Assembly (NCBI GenBank): GCA_038030265.1
Contig: CM075941.1
Coordinates: forward strand, 41,168,164 to 41,232,163
Reading direction: 5' to 3'
DNA: 64,000 nt
Origin: Corythucha ciliata
Lineage: Eukaryota > Arthropoda > Insecta > Hemiptera > Tingidae
Below, piece after piece: positions 34,311 to 45,641 of the stretch; position 1 is the first letter of the stretch, and every line of letters begins with the position of its first letter. A program made the position numbers and the translations under genes. The notes under the pieces are model-generated. The model worked only from the letters and a program-made list of their open reading frames with translations. It was not told the DNA's origin and ran no database searches.

Positions 34311-35120
34311 AGGTCCGCGGCTAAAATTGAGAAAAAAACCAATGGGTTAAACGCTTAAAGTGAAAAAACGGCTAGTTTGACTCTGAAATCAAGAAAAACA
34401 TATTTTCGCCGCTAAAAAAGAGAATTAGCTCTACTAAATTAAACTAATTTTCAGGGCGCGCTAACTGAAAAAAATGCTAAGTCGCTGCTAATATTGAGAA
34501 AACATTTAAACGTTAATTCGCGGATAAAATTGATAAAAATCGCCCATTCGTGAATAGAAAGGAGAAAAGACAATAATTCATTCACAAGTTTGAGAGGCAA
34601 TTTTTACCTAAAATTGATGGGGAAATTGCTAATTCACGAGTAAATGGAAGAAAACATCGCCAATTCACTGCTGAAATAGAGAAAAACGGTAAAATTCACG
34701 GCCAAAATTGAGAAAATGAGCTAATTTGCGGCTAAAATTGAGAAAAAGCGGTAATTAATAGCTAAAAGTGAAATAAACTGCTAATTTGAAGATGAAATAA
34801 AGAAAAACGCAAATTCGCTGCTAATACGCGGCACAAATTTACACAAACCGCTAATTCGCGGAGAAAATTGAGAAAAACCTAAATTCGCGATTACAATTTT
34901 AAAAAACGCCAACTCGGCGTTACTGGAGGCAATTTTGTCTATAAATCAGAAAAACTAATTAATGAATAATAAAAGGGGAAAATTGATAATTCACTGCTAA
35001 AATTGAAAAATACGGTAATTCGGGGCCGAAATTGAAAAAAACGCTAATTCAAAGATAAAATTGAAACAAAATGGTACTAATGTACGGTTTTAGGGGAGAA
35101 ACTCATGAAAAATAGAGAAA
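34310..35120 (-). repeat. Family A minisatellite, inverted
   Basis: Plus strand shows repeated GCTAATTCGCGGCTAAAATT / GAGAAAAAC. A non-LTR element lies directly after it and A repeats resume at 36665, so the element may have inserted into this array. Confidence 0.85.
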
Positions 35121-35123
35121 AAG

Positions 35124-36668
35124 CTCAACTCAACTCAACTTAATTTATTGCGAGCATAAATACATTTATAAGCAAACGTCAATAAGGCAGACAGATTAGT
35201 ACAGACTGGTAAAAAACTACTCAACAGAGTAAGGGGCAGCGTTGAGGATTAGATCTCGGAGTAAACGACAGAACTTGGGGATCGGAAGGTTCGGGTCCCG
35301 AGCTTAGCGGGGAGCGCATTGTAGAGCCTCACACCCACAGGAAACCTGGATCGACCCGAGTAGAAGTCGCAAGGCGCGCTGAATTAACCGCTAAGTCAGC
35401 GGCGTGCCTCGTAGCACACGAGTGAGAGGTCGAGTTCAAAAGGAATTCTTGAAGATGGGCACGCACGAAGAGAAGAATGGACAGGGCGTAGGCACCTTGC
35501 AAAGTCATAATATTAAGACTGCGAAACCAATCCCGACAGGACTGATGGGGGCGCAGCCCACATAACACTCTAATTGCGGACTTCTGGTAGTTCTGGAGCT
35601 TGAATATTTTCCCGCTGTGGGCTGATTTTCACCAAAGAGTGATGCCATCGTCATACGGGAGTAAAAGAGCCCAAAAAAAGACGAAACGGAGCGTTTCAGA
35701 GGAAGCAATTTTTTCCTATCTTCGGAGTGCGAAGATTGCTCTCAGAAGAAAGGCTCTCGATGTGTCTATCCCATGACAGACGGGAATCTATGATGAGCCC
35801 AAGGAAAGTTACAACTCCTCCCGGAGCTCTCAAATCGACAATAAGGTCCTGAGTTTTGCCCTTATTTAGGACGAGCCGGTTCGCCAGGATCAATGAAGAA
35901 GCAGCACCCAATTTGCGCAAGAGCCCATCCTTCGATTCACCCCTGCACAAGACCGTCGTGTCGTCCGCATAAAGGAATATCTCAGAAAACGGTGGGGCGA
36001 TGATTGCACCAAGCAGAGATCATTGAGCATTGACATAAAGCAGGAAGAGCACAGGACCGAGTGTGGATCACTGCCTAACCCCAAGGTTCGCGTCTCGGAC
36101 GAGCTTGGACCTGGCGCCCTCATAGGATACACACTGTAGCCAGTCGACGAGATAAGAATTAATAAATTTTACCGAGCGCTCGTCAAAGCCGTAGTGGCGA
36201 AGTTTGGCTGTAAGTACACCAATATCGATCGAGTCGAACGCCTTGGTAAGATCAAACAGTCTTAGACACACCCCAGAACCCGACTCAAGACCAGAGAGAG
36301 CTGACCGCAGAAGACGAATAGCTGCGAGAATGGTGGAGGGATCCTCCGAAAGTCATTCTGTTCGGCACAAGAACTCTACTCTCCTCAAGAAACCTAACCA
36401 ACTGTGAGAGAACGAGACGTTCAATTACGCGAGAGAAACCCGGAATAATTGAAATTGGACGAAAATCGGAGTAGACTTTGTTGCTCTTCTTAGGAATGGG
36501 CGTAACAATCGATACCTTGAGGCCGCTCGGGAAGTGGCCTGTCTCAATGATGCGTCGTTTATCACGATGGAAAGAGGCTCAGCTATAAGATCAACGGAAG
36601 ATTTGACTATTCCGACACTCAAGCCGTAATAGTCAAGCGCAGAGGAGTTGTTCACCTCTACAATCTTT
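35124..36668 (-). mobile_element. 5'-truncated non-LTR retrotransposon with (TTGAG)n tail
   Basis: On the minus strand the element starts abruptly inside the RT domain near 36668. It runs to a 3' UTR with AATAAA (complement of 35144-35149) and a short TTGAG repeat at 35124-35140. The family A array lies on both sides in the same orientation, which supports insertion into the array. The RT resembles the Jockey/CR1/L2 group; I cannot choose the clade. Confidence 0.8.
35300..36668 (-). pseudogene. Reverse transcriptase remnant (Jockey/CR1/L2-like)
   Basis: Blocks from high to low coordinate: NNSSALDYYGLSVGIVKSS and SIVINDASL at about 36540-36655; a frame change, then FRPISIIPGFSR-type sequence near 36430-36470; RLFDLTKAFDSIDIGVL (RT motif A) at about 36210-36265; FLYADDTTVL (motif C, catalytic DD present) at about 35945-35980; VTFLGLIIDSRLSWDRHI near 35760-35810; and a C-terminal RPHQSCRDWFRSLNIMTLQG region at 35500-35560 ending GVRLYNALPAKL-like. 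At least three frameshifts break it. Endonuclease and ORF1 are missing. Confidence 0.8.
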
Positions 36669-36910
36669 AGCGCTAATTAATATGTAGCTAAAAGTGAAAA
36701 GCCGGCTGATTCACGGCAAACCCTCGAATTCACGGGTTCAGTAGGCAACTTCGACTGAAATCAAGAAAAAGATCAAATTAATGAATAGAATAGAGAAAAA
36801 TTGCTATTTCACTGCTGAAATAGCAACTGCTGAAATAAAGTTAAACAGTGATTCACATCCAATTTTTTTCTTAGAAAAAGCGCTAATTCGCGGAAAGACC
36901 GGAACAGACG
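36665..36910 (-). repeat. Family A minisatellite, inverted
   Basis: Continuation of the inverted A array beyond the non-LTR insertion; units GCTAATTC.CGG / AGAAAAA. Confidence 0.7.
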
Positions 36911-37060
36911 GGAAAATTATAAAGATAAATATAAATATGAATATAAAAAATGAATATAAATTCATTAACATTATGAATAATGATAATAAAAATCATTGAG
37001 CATTTCCTAAATTCCGTGGAAAAAATCCGTCATGCGTTAGACGGTTTTTGCTCTTCAGCC
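36910..37060. other. AT-rich spacer
   Basis: Mostly AATAT/ATAAA runs; nothing recognised. Confidence 0.5.
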
Positions 37061-37450
37061 ACGTTCAAAATCCGTTAGATCTGGCGGGAAATCCAACGCT
37101 GAATCTGAGCTAAAAATCTGCGAAATTTCAATTTCCGGGTAATCGCGAGAATGAGTGGTCTTCATTTATCTGAAATTACAAGTTTTGGGGAAATTTGGGG
37201 GGTTTCTTTGGTTTTCATTTTCGCAAAATTGCAAGTTTCAGGGCCTTGTTTTTTAGTGATCGAGAAACCACCGGCCACGACAGCGGCCGGCCACGACAGC
37301 GGACCAAGTTCAACAAATAGCCGCTCAATTGAAGCATATTAGAGCTAAATTTCCGTGAAACTGGAAGCTTCCCGGCTTAACATTCGTAAATTTGTAAGTT
37401 TCAGATCTTTATATGTATATACTTTCGCAAAATAGCAATTTTTGGGGCCC
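37060..37450 (+). repeat. Family C minisatellite
   Basis: Units such as CGCAAAATTGCAAGTTTCAG; a spacer at 37255-37310 contains a duplicated GGCCACGACAGCGG. Confidence 0.65.
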
Positions 37451-37494
37451 TGTGGGACGCCCGCCGTCAGTAGCACTGCGACACTACATGTATT

Positions 37495-40040
37495 AGCCGT
37501 GAATAATTTCTTAATTTTAGCCGCACATTACAGCTTCCACTCCATTTTAGCCGTGAATTAGCTGATTTTTTCATGTTGATCCGATTTTTTTTTTGTTCAC
37601 AATTTTAGTCTGAGAATGAGAGCCTTTTGTAAACTTTAGCCGCGAATTACGCTTTTTCTCTATTTTAGCTGCAAATGAGCGCTTATATCCAGGAAATCCT
37701 TATGCCAGGAAATTAAAAGTGTTTTCTCAGTTACACAGCCGCGAATTATTTATCAATGTCAGGCGAGAATCACTGGCTTCAACTCTATTGTATTCGCGGA
37801 TGGAGTTGTCATTTTAGTTGTGAGTGAGCTTTTTTTTCTCAATTTTAGCCACGATTTTTTTTTTTTCTCTCTCTCTCTCTTAGCCGTGAATTTACGCTTT
37901 CTCTCCATTTTAGCTGTGAAAATATCCGCTAGTTATCATATTTTCTGAATTTCAGCCGTGAATTAGAGCACAACCCTGTTTTAGCCGCGATAAACCTGCT
38001 GGAGCTATTCATCGCTGCTTTTTCTCTATTTTATTGCCTCGATCCTCGAATTATTGTTCTTTCTCAATTGTGATTGTGACGTTTTTAAAAACTTTTTGCC
38101 ACGTACTTGCCCATTGATTAGCACACTACTTGCACGCTTTCTCAATTTTAGTCTCGTATATTAATATACAGAGGTAATTTAGTCGCTCTATAAACTTTTG
38201 GTTAGCGCGTTTTCTCTATTTTAACAGCGAAGTTGCCTTCAGATACTTTTAGCCATGACTTACCTCTCTTTTTAACTTTATCCACGATTTTGCACATTCT
38301 CTCAAGAAATCGAGCCCGAATCACAGTTTTTCTCATTAGTGCCTTTTCTCAATTTATTCCTTATTTTAGCGGCAAATTTATATTTTCAATTTGGCAAATT
38401 AGCAGTTTTGTTTTTTTACTTTTAGCCATGAATTATCGATTTTTCTCAATTTTAGCCGCTATTACCGCTTTTCTAATTTCTAGCTGTGAATTTGTAGTTT
38501 TTTTTCACTTCTAGTCGTTTTATTCCATTTTTGCCGTGAATTTGCGTCGCAAACTTGCAATTCTCAATTTCAGCCTCGGATTAACGTATTTCTAATTTTA
38601 GCCTCGATGTCGCAATTGTTTTCACTTTCAGTCGTGAATTAGCGTTTTTTTCTCAATTTTATCCGCGAAATCAGCACTTTTTAGCTTTTAGCAATGAATT
38701 ACATAGTGAGTTTTTTAAATTTCAGCCGCAAATTTTCACTCCTCAATTTTAGCGGCGAGCCGTTTTGCTCAAATTAAGCCACAATTAGCGTGTTTCTCAG
38801 CTTTAGCAGCGATTTACAGTTTATTAAACTTTTGTTGCGAATCCGTGAATTAGAGACTTTTACAAAGTTTACTATTTTGCGAATTTGATTTGAGCTTCTT
38901 CTCTGTTATAGCCACAAGGATAGCGGTTTTTTTCAATATCAGCAGCAAATTTGCACTTTTTCCCAACTTAGCAGCAAATTGTGTATCAATAATTATTAAC
39001 CACGAATTCGCAGATTTTCTCAAATTGATCCGCGAAATAGCATTTTTCTCCGTTTCAGATGCGAACGAACGCTTTATCTCAACGGTAACTGAGAATTGGC
39101 GGGGTTTTACAGTTTCAGCCTTGTACTTGCGAATTTTCTCAATTAGATAAGCGAATTAGCGTTTTATAAAAATCAATTTCAGTCATGAATGACGGCTTTT
39201 CCTGAATTTTAGCCGCAAATTATTTCTAAATTTCAGTCGCAAATTGTTGTTTCATTTCATACCCGCGAATTATTTGTTAATTTCAGCCGGGAGAACCAAT
39301 ATTTTGCTCAATTTTGCCCCGGACTGATCAGAGAATTGGCGTTTTTTCTTCTTCAATTTAAGCGGCGAACGAGGGGTTTTGTCAACCTTTGGCTGTCAAT
39401 CAACGGCGTTTCTCAAATGAATCCACTGGATAAATTTTAGCCGCAAATTAACGATTACTTAATTTTATCCGTTAATTAATGCTTTTTCTCAATTTTAGTC
39501 ACAACGTTGCCTCGAGAAACGATGAATGGGCGTTTAAAAAAAAGAAATATTAGCTAGCTGAGCCGGCTGAGTAATTCATCTCTGATTTTTCTCAATTTTA
39601 TGACCACGAATTAGCTATTTTCTCTGTTTTAGCCGCGATTTGGCGTTTTCCTTAACTTTAGCCGTGAATTAGTGATTTTTTCTTCAATTTTAGCTGTTTA
39701 TTAGCGTTTTTCTGCACTTGATCTCCGAATTATCGCTTTTTCGTAATGTATCCGCTAATAATTAGCGATTTTTCACGATTGTAGCTGCGAATCGACATTT
39801 TTTTAATGAGTAGATACTTAGGTAGGTACCTTATGTATTTTATTTAGGTATTCCCTGTTGTATATTGTTCATCGCTGTTTTTCTCAATTTTTTAGCCGCG
39901 TGAATTTGGGTTTTTCCTCATTTTAGCCTCGAATTGGCTTTTTTTCAATGTCTGCCGCGAATTAGCGCTTTTCCCCAATCTGAGACTACTAAATAGAGAT
40001 TTTTCTCAATTTCAACTGTGAATCAGTGTTTTTCACCTCT
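37495..40040 (+). repeat. Family A minisatellite array
   Basis: About 2.5 kb of diverged AATTTTAGCCGCGAATTAGC / GCTTTTTCTC units with a CTCTCTCTCT slip near 37868-37880. Its right edge runs into a segment that is also found beside the A array at 41970-42370. Confidence 0.85.
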
Positions 40041-40044
40041 CGCC

Positions 40045-40260
40045 ATAGCCATACTCCTACAGTCTATAGCTGGCGGAAGGCAACGCAGTGCGATGTGATT
40101 CGTGAGAGGGGAGGGTGGGCGTTCCCATAGGTGTTTTTCGGGCCTTTTTAAGAATTCTTCGATACACCTTATTGAAATCGTTTCGGCGTCACGGCCCGAC
40201 GCGCGCCGTGGGCGTGGGGCAAGCCCCGCGTGGCCCGGACTGCGCGCTAATAGCCATGCA
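40045..40260 (+). repeat. Dispersed repeat beside A array, copy 1
   Basis: Landmarks CACCTCTCGC, TGGCGGAAGGCAA, CCCATAGGTGTTTTTCGGGC, CTTATTGAAATCGTTTCGGC. Copy 2 at 42378-42535 has them in the same order and also directly follows a family A array. It may be the end of a larger mobile unit that carries A repeats. Confidence 0.6.
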
Positions 40261-40560
40261 GACAAATAGCCCTGTAATTGCAGGATTTAGAGCAGTGTTA
40301 GAGACAATTTCCCTGACTCAATATCAAAGAAACTGGCAGTGGTGAGGGTTGAGGGGGCGTCACTCGGGGTATAGTCGGTGGCCCCGGTCGCAAAAGCGCT
40401 AAATAAAGCCCGATGAAATACTCACGATTGCGGAAGTTTCCTGACTGAATATCCGCGGCATTGCACAGCTTTTGGGTCTTATTTTCTGCGAAAATTCAAA
40501 AATCCCCCCCCCCCGGGGGGGGACCTTCTTTCCAAGTGAAAAAAATCTGGTTACTTCTAG
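40260..40560 (+). other. Decayed C-type units and C/G runs
   Basis: A few C-like units (GCGGAAGTTTC, GCGAAAATTC) and a CCCCCC/GGGGGG palindromic run at about 40505-40523; no gene. Confidence 0.4.
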
Positions 40561-41960
40561 TTACTTCTGTTCAGTTCTGAGAAAGGTCAGAAACGCACCA
40601 TCTCATTACACGGCTGCACCGGGTCAATTATGAGTCATGATAGTTTATGCCCGGGAATATTACCTCATAGCCCTCTAAGCCATTTCTCACTTTGTGTCTT
40701 CCTCTTATACATCATTGTTCTTCTTCAAGTCTCTTCTTGGAGTTTATGAAACATAATTAGTATTTTACGTTCGTTTTAGGCCTTTTTGAGCTCAAGTTTT
40801 CGTAAGATATAAGTCAATAGTACAAACGAGTATAGAGGAAGTAAAAGTTCACGAGAGCCACTCTCAAACCGTTTGTGAATACAATCGTTGCGTGTTGTTC
40901 TTTCATTGTTACCTCGTGCTCTCGGGCGATAAGAAAGTTCAAAGGAAAAGAAGAAGAAGAAGAAGAAAAAAAATTGAATTTGTTTCATTTTGTGCGTTTG
41001 TCCTTTCAACAAGAACAAAACTATTAATCATTATCCACCTACTTCGTTCCAATTTTAATTCGCATTCGTAATGCTTGACTGGCATTTAATTTTTTTTTCT
41101 TATGCTAGGCGTGTAAATGTAATCAGCGCTAATAATTATTTATAGCGAAAATATGGTTGAAAGTAATCTTTAATGATTGTAATTTTTACTGGATCAACAA
41201 ATTGACCTTTGGCTCACCATTCTCACAGAGAATGAAAAAAAAAGAAAAAAAAAGAAACAGCTGTTACCGTTCTTGTTCTTGTTATAGAACCGATTCCTAA
41301 TAAGTCAGTCACAACTACATATTATTACGAATGCATTCATCAAGCAGGACGAGGCCAAATTTTAGGGATTTCAAGGAGTACGGGAAGAGACGATGAAACT
41401 AATAGATAAAATCACGACCTGGACTTCAATTTACCTTTTCGACGAAAGTTCAAACTCACACACATATTTAATTGCAGTACGAGGAAAATCGATTCGATAA
41501 GGCCCGGTGAGAATATGAAATATTGTGAGAGGGGGAAGGAGGGAAAAAGTCTATTCCTCTCGTCCGTTCAGTGTAAATCGTTCCTGCCATTTATAATTAT
41601 CTTGCAACGCGACGACTTAACATTTTTACACCGCATATATCCAAGTTTTCTTTTAACCATGCGTGGAGGCTGTTGTCAGAAGTGTAGAGAATCATCTCTC
41701 GTCGAGTCACGCTCACAACACCGTACCAAAAAGGATGACCATTTCAAAACTCATCTTACTTTTGCCGCTTATGGACTTTCACAAGGCTTCCCCCCCCCCC
41801 TCACACTATGTATACACATTTTTCAGTCGTGTTATACACACACGCATTGGTGGGGCGGAGAAAAATTAGCCCGGACAGTAGTCGCTACATCTCTCTTTGG
41901 GGTGGGTGGTCACGTGATCGAGAAGGTGATGAATACCTGAATGTTAGCCAGCACGAGCTT
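40560..41960. other. Low-copy DNA, no gene recognised
   Basis: The longest frame (41515-41940, plus, 141 codons) has no family features and includes a poly-proline run from a C tract. Polypyrimidine and GAAGAA repeats occur at about 40945-40970. Exons cannot be excluded. Confidence 0.45.
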
Positions 41961-41969
41961 GTCTGTAAG

Positions 41970-42375
41970 AACGCGAATTAGCGTTTTCTCAATTTTAGCC
42001 AGGAATTAAAGGTTTATCGCAGCTTCAATCGCGTACAATTAGCGTTTTTTCTCGATTTTTGTACAGCAAATCAGGACATTTTCCTCAATGTTTGCCACGA
42101 ATTAGGGCTTTTATAACTTTAGCCGCGAATAATTTCATAATTTTATATGTATAGTCACGAATTACAGGCTTGTAGTACTCTATCTTAGTCGCGAAGTACC
42201 TAGCGAATTTTTTCATGTTGATCCGACAATTGGCGTTTTTTCATCGTTTTCAGCTGAGAATGAGTGACTTTTGTCAACTTTAGCAACAAATTACGCATTT
42301 TCTCTATTTCAGCTGCGAATTAGCACTTCTTTTGTCGGGAAAGTGAATTAGCCTCGAAAAGGCGTTTTTCTCCAC
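41970..42375 (+). repeat. Family A minisatellite array
   Basis: Short array of GCGAATTAGCGTTTT.TCTC units followed by the dispersed repeat at 42378. Confidence 0.75.
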
Positions 42376-42377
42376 AT

Positions 42378-42535
42378 ATCACCTCTCGCTGTACCACTAG
42401 CTAATGGTGGATGGCAATGAAGAGTAGTGTAATGCCTCCCTTCCCCGCCATAGAGGGGCTCTCATAGGTGTGGGTCGGGCCTTTTCAAGAGTCCTGCCAA
42501 ACGGCTTATTGAAACCGTTTCGGCACCACTGCTTG
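42378..42535 (+). repeat. Dispersed repeat beside A array, copy 2
   Basis: CACCTCTCGC, TGGTGGATGGCAA, CTCATAGGTGTGGGTCGGGC, CTTATTGAAACCGTTTCGGC match copy 1 at 40045 in order and spacing. Confidence 0.6.
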
Positions 42536-42699
42536 CGGGGTTCGATAGAACCAATTGTACAGGCGCCCAGGCGTAGATTCAGGGAGGGGCTCGGGGGCTT
42601 AAGCTTCCGCCCCCCCCCTCGAGTCCCGGGCAGGACGTAGGATAAAACACCTAATGTTCCTTGAAAATTCACACAATTGTACTTCAACAAGACAGCGTC

Positions 42700-43157
42700 G
42701 TTCACTGCATCACCAGTTTGACCATTGATTGTGCGCAGACAGCCATTTTGTCAAAAAAAAAAACCATCTGGTAGGTCGCGAATGATCAGTTTGGCCACTG
42801 TATTTGCCAGTTTTCCACATTTTTAGGCCGTATAATAGGTCAGTTTGGCAAATTTTTGAAACTCCAACATGGCCGCTTTGGCCGCGTACGGGACAGGCAA
42901 ATCGACTGTTGAGGAATTTTCCGGGAGTTAATCGTCGCATAATTGTTTAGTCACTTTTGCCATTGTGCAAATATAGTCGTAGTCCACCAAGCCATTACGT
43001 GGGAGGCAAATCGTCAGTTTTGAGACATTTTTGAGTCGAAAACCGTCTGTTTGTCATTTATGTGGGAATCGTCAGTTCGGCCAATTTCTAGGCGTGAACT
43101 GTCAGTTCGGCTTGTTCGGAGCGCGAATGGTTGAATTGGACATTTTTGGGAAGAAAC
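42700..43157 (+). repeat. Family B minisatellite, left flank of hAT-like unit
   Basis: Units TCAGTTTGGCCA.TTTT..GGCGCGAATGG. It stops at the hAT-like unit and B repeats resume at 46820, so the unit sits inside a B array. Confidence 0.8.
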
Positions 43158-43234
43158 CAGGGGCGTAGCCAGCCCATGATCAAGGGGTGGGCAGCCAGCC
43201 AGGCACACGGATTCAGAGTTGGGGGGGGGGGGAG

Positions 43235-43780
43235 CACGTCTTGAGAAAAAGTGCTCGTTCGCGGATGAAATCCATGAAAAGGACATTTTCCGGCTAGTAC
43301 TGAGCGAAAACACCCATTCACGGCTAGAATTGAGAAATAGTGATGATTCACATTGAACTTGAGAAATAAATCCGCTCATTGTTCGCGGTTGAAATTGAAA
43401 AAACACGCCAATTTGTGGTTTCGCGATCCAAAGTCCGGGCCGAAATTAAGAAAATGCGCTAACTCACGGTTTACAGTGCTGTTTTCACGGCTAAAATTGA
43501 CAAAATAAATTGCGCGTTCAATGTAGAATTGAGAAAAATCGCTCTTTTCGGCTAAAATTGATGGAAAATGCCAATTCACGGCTAAAATTGAGAAATGGAG
43601 CTCATTCACGCAGGTAAAATTGAGAGAAGGCACCAGTTCGTGGTTTCTCAAACCAACATCTCGGTGAACATTGCGAAAAAGTGATAATTGACTGTTTTAA
43701 TACATTTATATGTATAGCAAGTTTGCGGGTACAATCGAGAAAGAGGGCGACTTAGCGCACACATTTTTGAAAAAGTAATT
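43235..43780 (-). repeat. Family A minisatellite, inverted (cargo)
   Basis: Units AATTCACGGCTAAAATTGAG / AAAA; opposite in orientation to the A/B framework of the flanking B repeats. Confidence 0.8.
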
Positions 43781-44379
43781 TTTGAAGTAGCATAAAAAAT
43801 AAAAATCGCTGGAGACATTTTTTTCTAAAGAAAATGACTAAATATGACCAGGAATTGAATATTAGTGCGTAAATGATTGATTTCGATTTATAGCGAAATA
43901 ATAAAACTTGCCAATTTTTTTTGTTACCTTAAACGGCCGGTCTGTGACTCGTGACGTAGCTAAGGGGTCGTGACCCCTCCCAACCCTCCGCATAATGGCT
44001 GTTATCATGTGTTGCCACTTCTTGTCACTCGCTTTCTCTAAATTCCTATCGGGAGCGAACACGAATGCCTAACCTTCACTGATAAGAGTAAAAATTCTAA
44101 TTTGGTGGGCAGCTTGCTGTGTCTTCGTATAGAGAATTTAAAGAAAATGTCATTTTTCTTATTATAAAGTTCCCTCCTGTGACTTTATATAATTATTTTG
44201 AAGTGAAATGGACCCCACAAAGCTAAGCTCATACGCTGAAAGCCTTGTCGATGCTCTCCGAGAGCGTTACCATGCCAAAATAACTGCACTTGGTGTCGAC
44301 CCACTTGTAAGATTGTAAGCTCCTTATTTATTGAATTATTGTTGATGGAATTTGTTTTTTCCCTATTCGTTCGTATTCA

Positions 44380-44567
44380 GGGGCCTTGGATCTGTCTTCC
44401 ACTGGAAGCGTTTTCGAGCGACGCTACAACGAGCGTTCATCCCAAAGGCTCAAATTGGATGTGACATCGTCCACTGCAGGCTTAGCGGCAGTCAATTCAA
44501 TTTAAGTCTTTGAGATGTACGCTCGTTGTAGCGCCGCTCGAAAACGCTTCCAGTGGGCGACCGGCCT
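44380..44567. mobile_element. Palindromic MITE, copy 2 (TTCCACTGGAAGCG ends)
   Basis: The inverted ends share CCACTGGAAGCGTTTTCGAG then CG.CGCTACAACGAGCGT. TATTCA flanks both sides (44374-44379, 44568-44573). Copy 1 is at 20348-20544. It lies within the presumed intron of the YqaJ-type pseudogene. Confidence 0.8.
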
Positions 44568-45014
44568 TATTCAAAGACCTTATAATGGAAGCTTAAGGCT
44601 TAAAATTAAGGCAGAGTTATTTGATAAATATTGGGGTCTGTGCTTGAAAGGCCTCTACGCTTAAGATGGCTAATTCGATAAAGGAAACTATCAGATTATT
44701 TCCCTATTTCCCCTGAATAGGGCTTAACGTTCCTTTACAAGTTTGATCGGAGATCGTGGGCAATTTTCAAATTGTTGTTTAAAGAATTGATTATTACTCC
44801 TCGGATGCACGTCACTTTCCTCCTTTAACATGGACTTCGTCCAATATTTGGTCTTCGGTGTGAGTGCTTATACGATTGAGCAATTCAAGAGCTACAAAAC
44901 CTTGGAGTCCTACACCAATTTCAAATCGGGGTTCGTAAAATCCATCGGACCCGTCACAATAAACAATCTCATTGTTGTCACCGGTAAGGTAAATAAGCAT
45001 GATGTGATTTCTGC

Positions 45015-45039
45015 TCCTAGTGGTGAAAAACCACTAGGA
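45015..45039. other. Perfect 10-bp hairpin
   Basis: TCCTAGTGGT, loop GAAAA, ACCACTAGGA. It lies just past the end of the YqaJ-like coding match. No CTRR end follows, so it is not read as a Helitron terminus. Confidence 0.8.
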
Positions 45040-45457
45040 TGTAGCGTTACAGTTCCACGATTTCTGAAAATTTAAGCACTCAGCGACACTTTTTTAAAGC
45101 GATTTATTAACTCCGGTGAATGCCCACCGATCTCCAAATATGAGAAAAACCCAAAATTTACGTGAAATAATAGAAAAACAGCAATACCGGCTATGCATTT
45201 CCATTACGATACCACAGTCAGTGGCCCACCAAGTTAGAATTTGGAGGTAATATAACCCAACGTGTTATCTCGTGTCCGTTCCCGATTGTTTGATTAGTGG
45301 GTAGCCATTGTGAAGGTTATGCGAAGGCTGTTATTGCGTCATCAGTCTATCTAGCCTATTTCAAATGGGTCCCGCAACCCAATAGTTTTAAAAATTAATA
45401 AACAAATGTAGGGCCTGATTTTATTTGAACGGATCGTGTTATCATGAGTTTTGGTAA

Positions 45458-45641
45458 GGAACCTTTAAAGACGATTAGACGCATACGGCGCCATGTTCGT
45501 TCTTATCAGTTTAATAAGAATGGTTGGGGGTGGTTTGTTGAGCTCCACGAAGTATCAACAAAAGGTGGATTTTATAAGACTGATAATTGATAAGAGCGAA
45601 CATGGCGTCTGTGGTTTTACCTGTCTGATTATAGGTCCTCT
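45458..45641. mobile_element. 184-bp MITE with 11-bp target duplication
   Basis: It is flanked by AGTTTTGGTAA on both sides (45447-45457, 45642-45652). The ends GGAACCTTTAA and inverted GAGGACCTATAA are loosely related, and a strong inner inverted repeat GGCGCCATGTTCG / GACGCCATGTTCG is present. The uninterrupted site, GAGTTTTGGTAACTAAGCTG, is preserved at about 58747-58766. A 9-11 bp duplication is typical of Mutator-like elements. Confidence 0.8.

Larger units (their letters stand above)
44208..45075 (+). pseudogene. Start of a YqaJ/SWIM-type nuclease gene, broken
   Basis: Exon-like piece 1 (44208-44306) reads MDPTKLSSYAES then LVDALRERYHAKI and ends GVDPL just before GTAAGA, a good splice donor in phase 0. 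TATATAA lies at 44186-44192. Piece 2 (about 44800-45000) reads NMDFVQYLVFG, VSAYTIEQFKSYKTLESY, GFVKSIGPVTINN, VVTGKV. From memory of the family, this order precedes the SWIM zinc finger and YqaJ nuclease domain in transposon-encoded proteins. No AG acceptor lies between the last in-frame stop (44788) and piece 2. A MITE sits in the presumed intron, and the sequence after VNK is unrelated. The nuclease domain is absent. Confidence 0.5.

Noticed and set aside
41515..41940. 141-codon plus-strand frame
   Set aside because: No family features, a proline run from a C tract, and overlapping alternative frames. Kept only as a low-copy region.
44812..45000. Minus-strand 62-codon frame
   Set aside because: It is antisense to the YqaJ-like piece, which has the clear family resemblance.
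45015..45039. Hairpin as a Helitron 3' end
   Set aside because: No CTRR follows within the expected distance and no Rep/helicase sequence is present.
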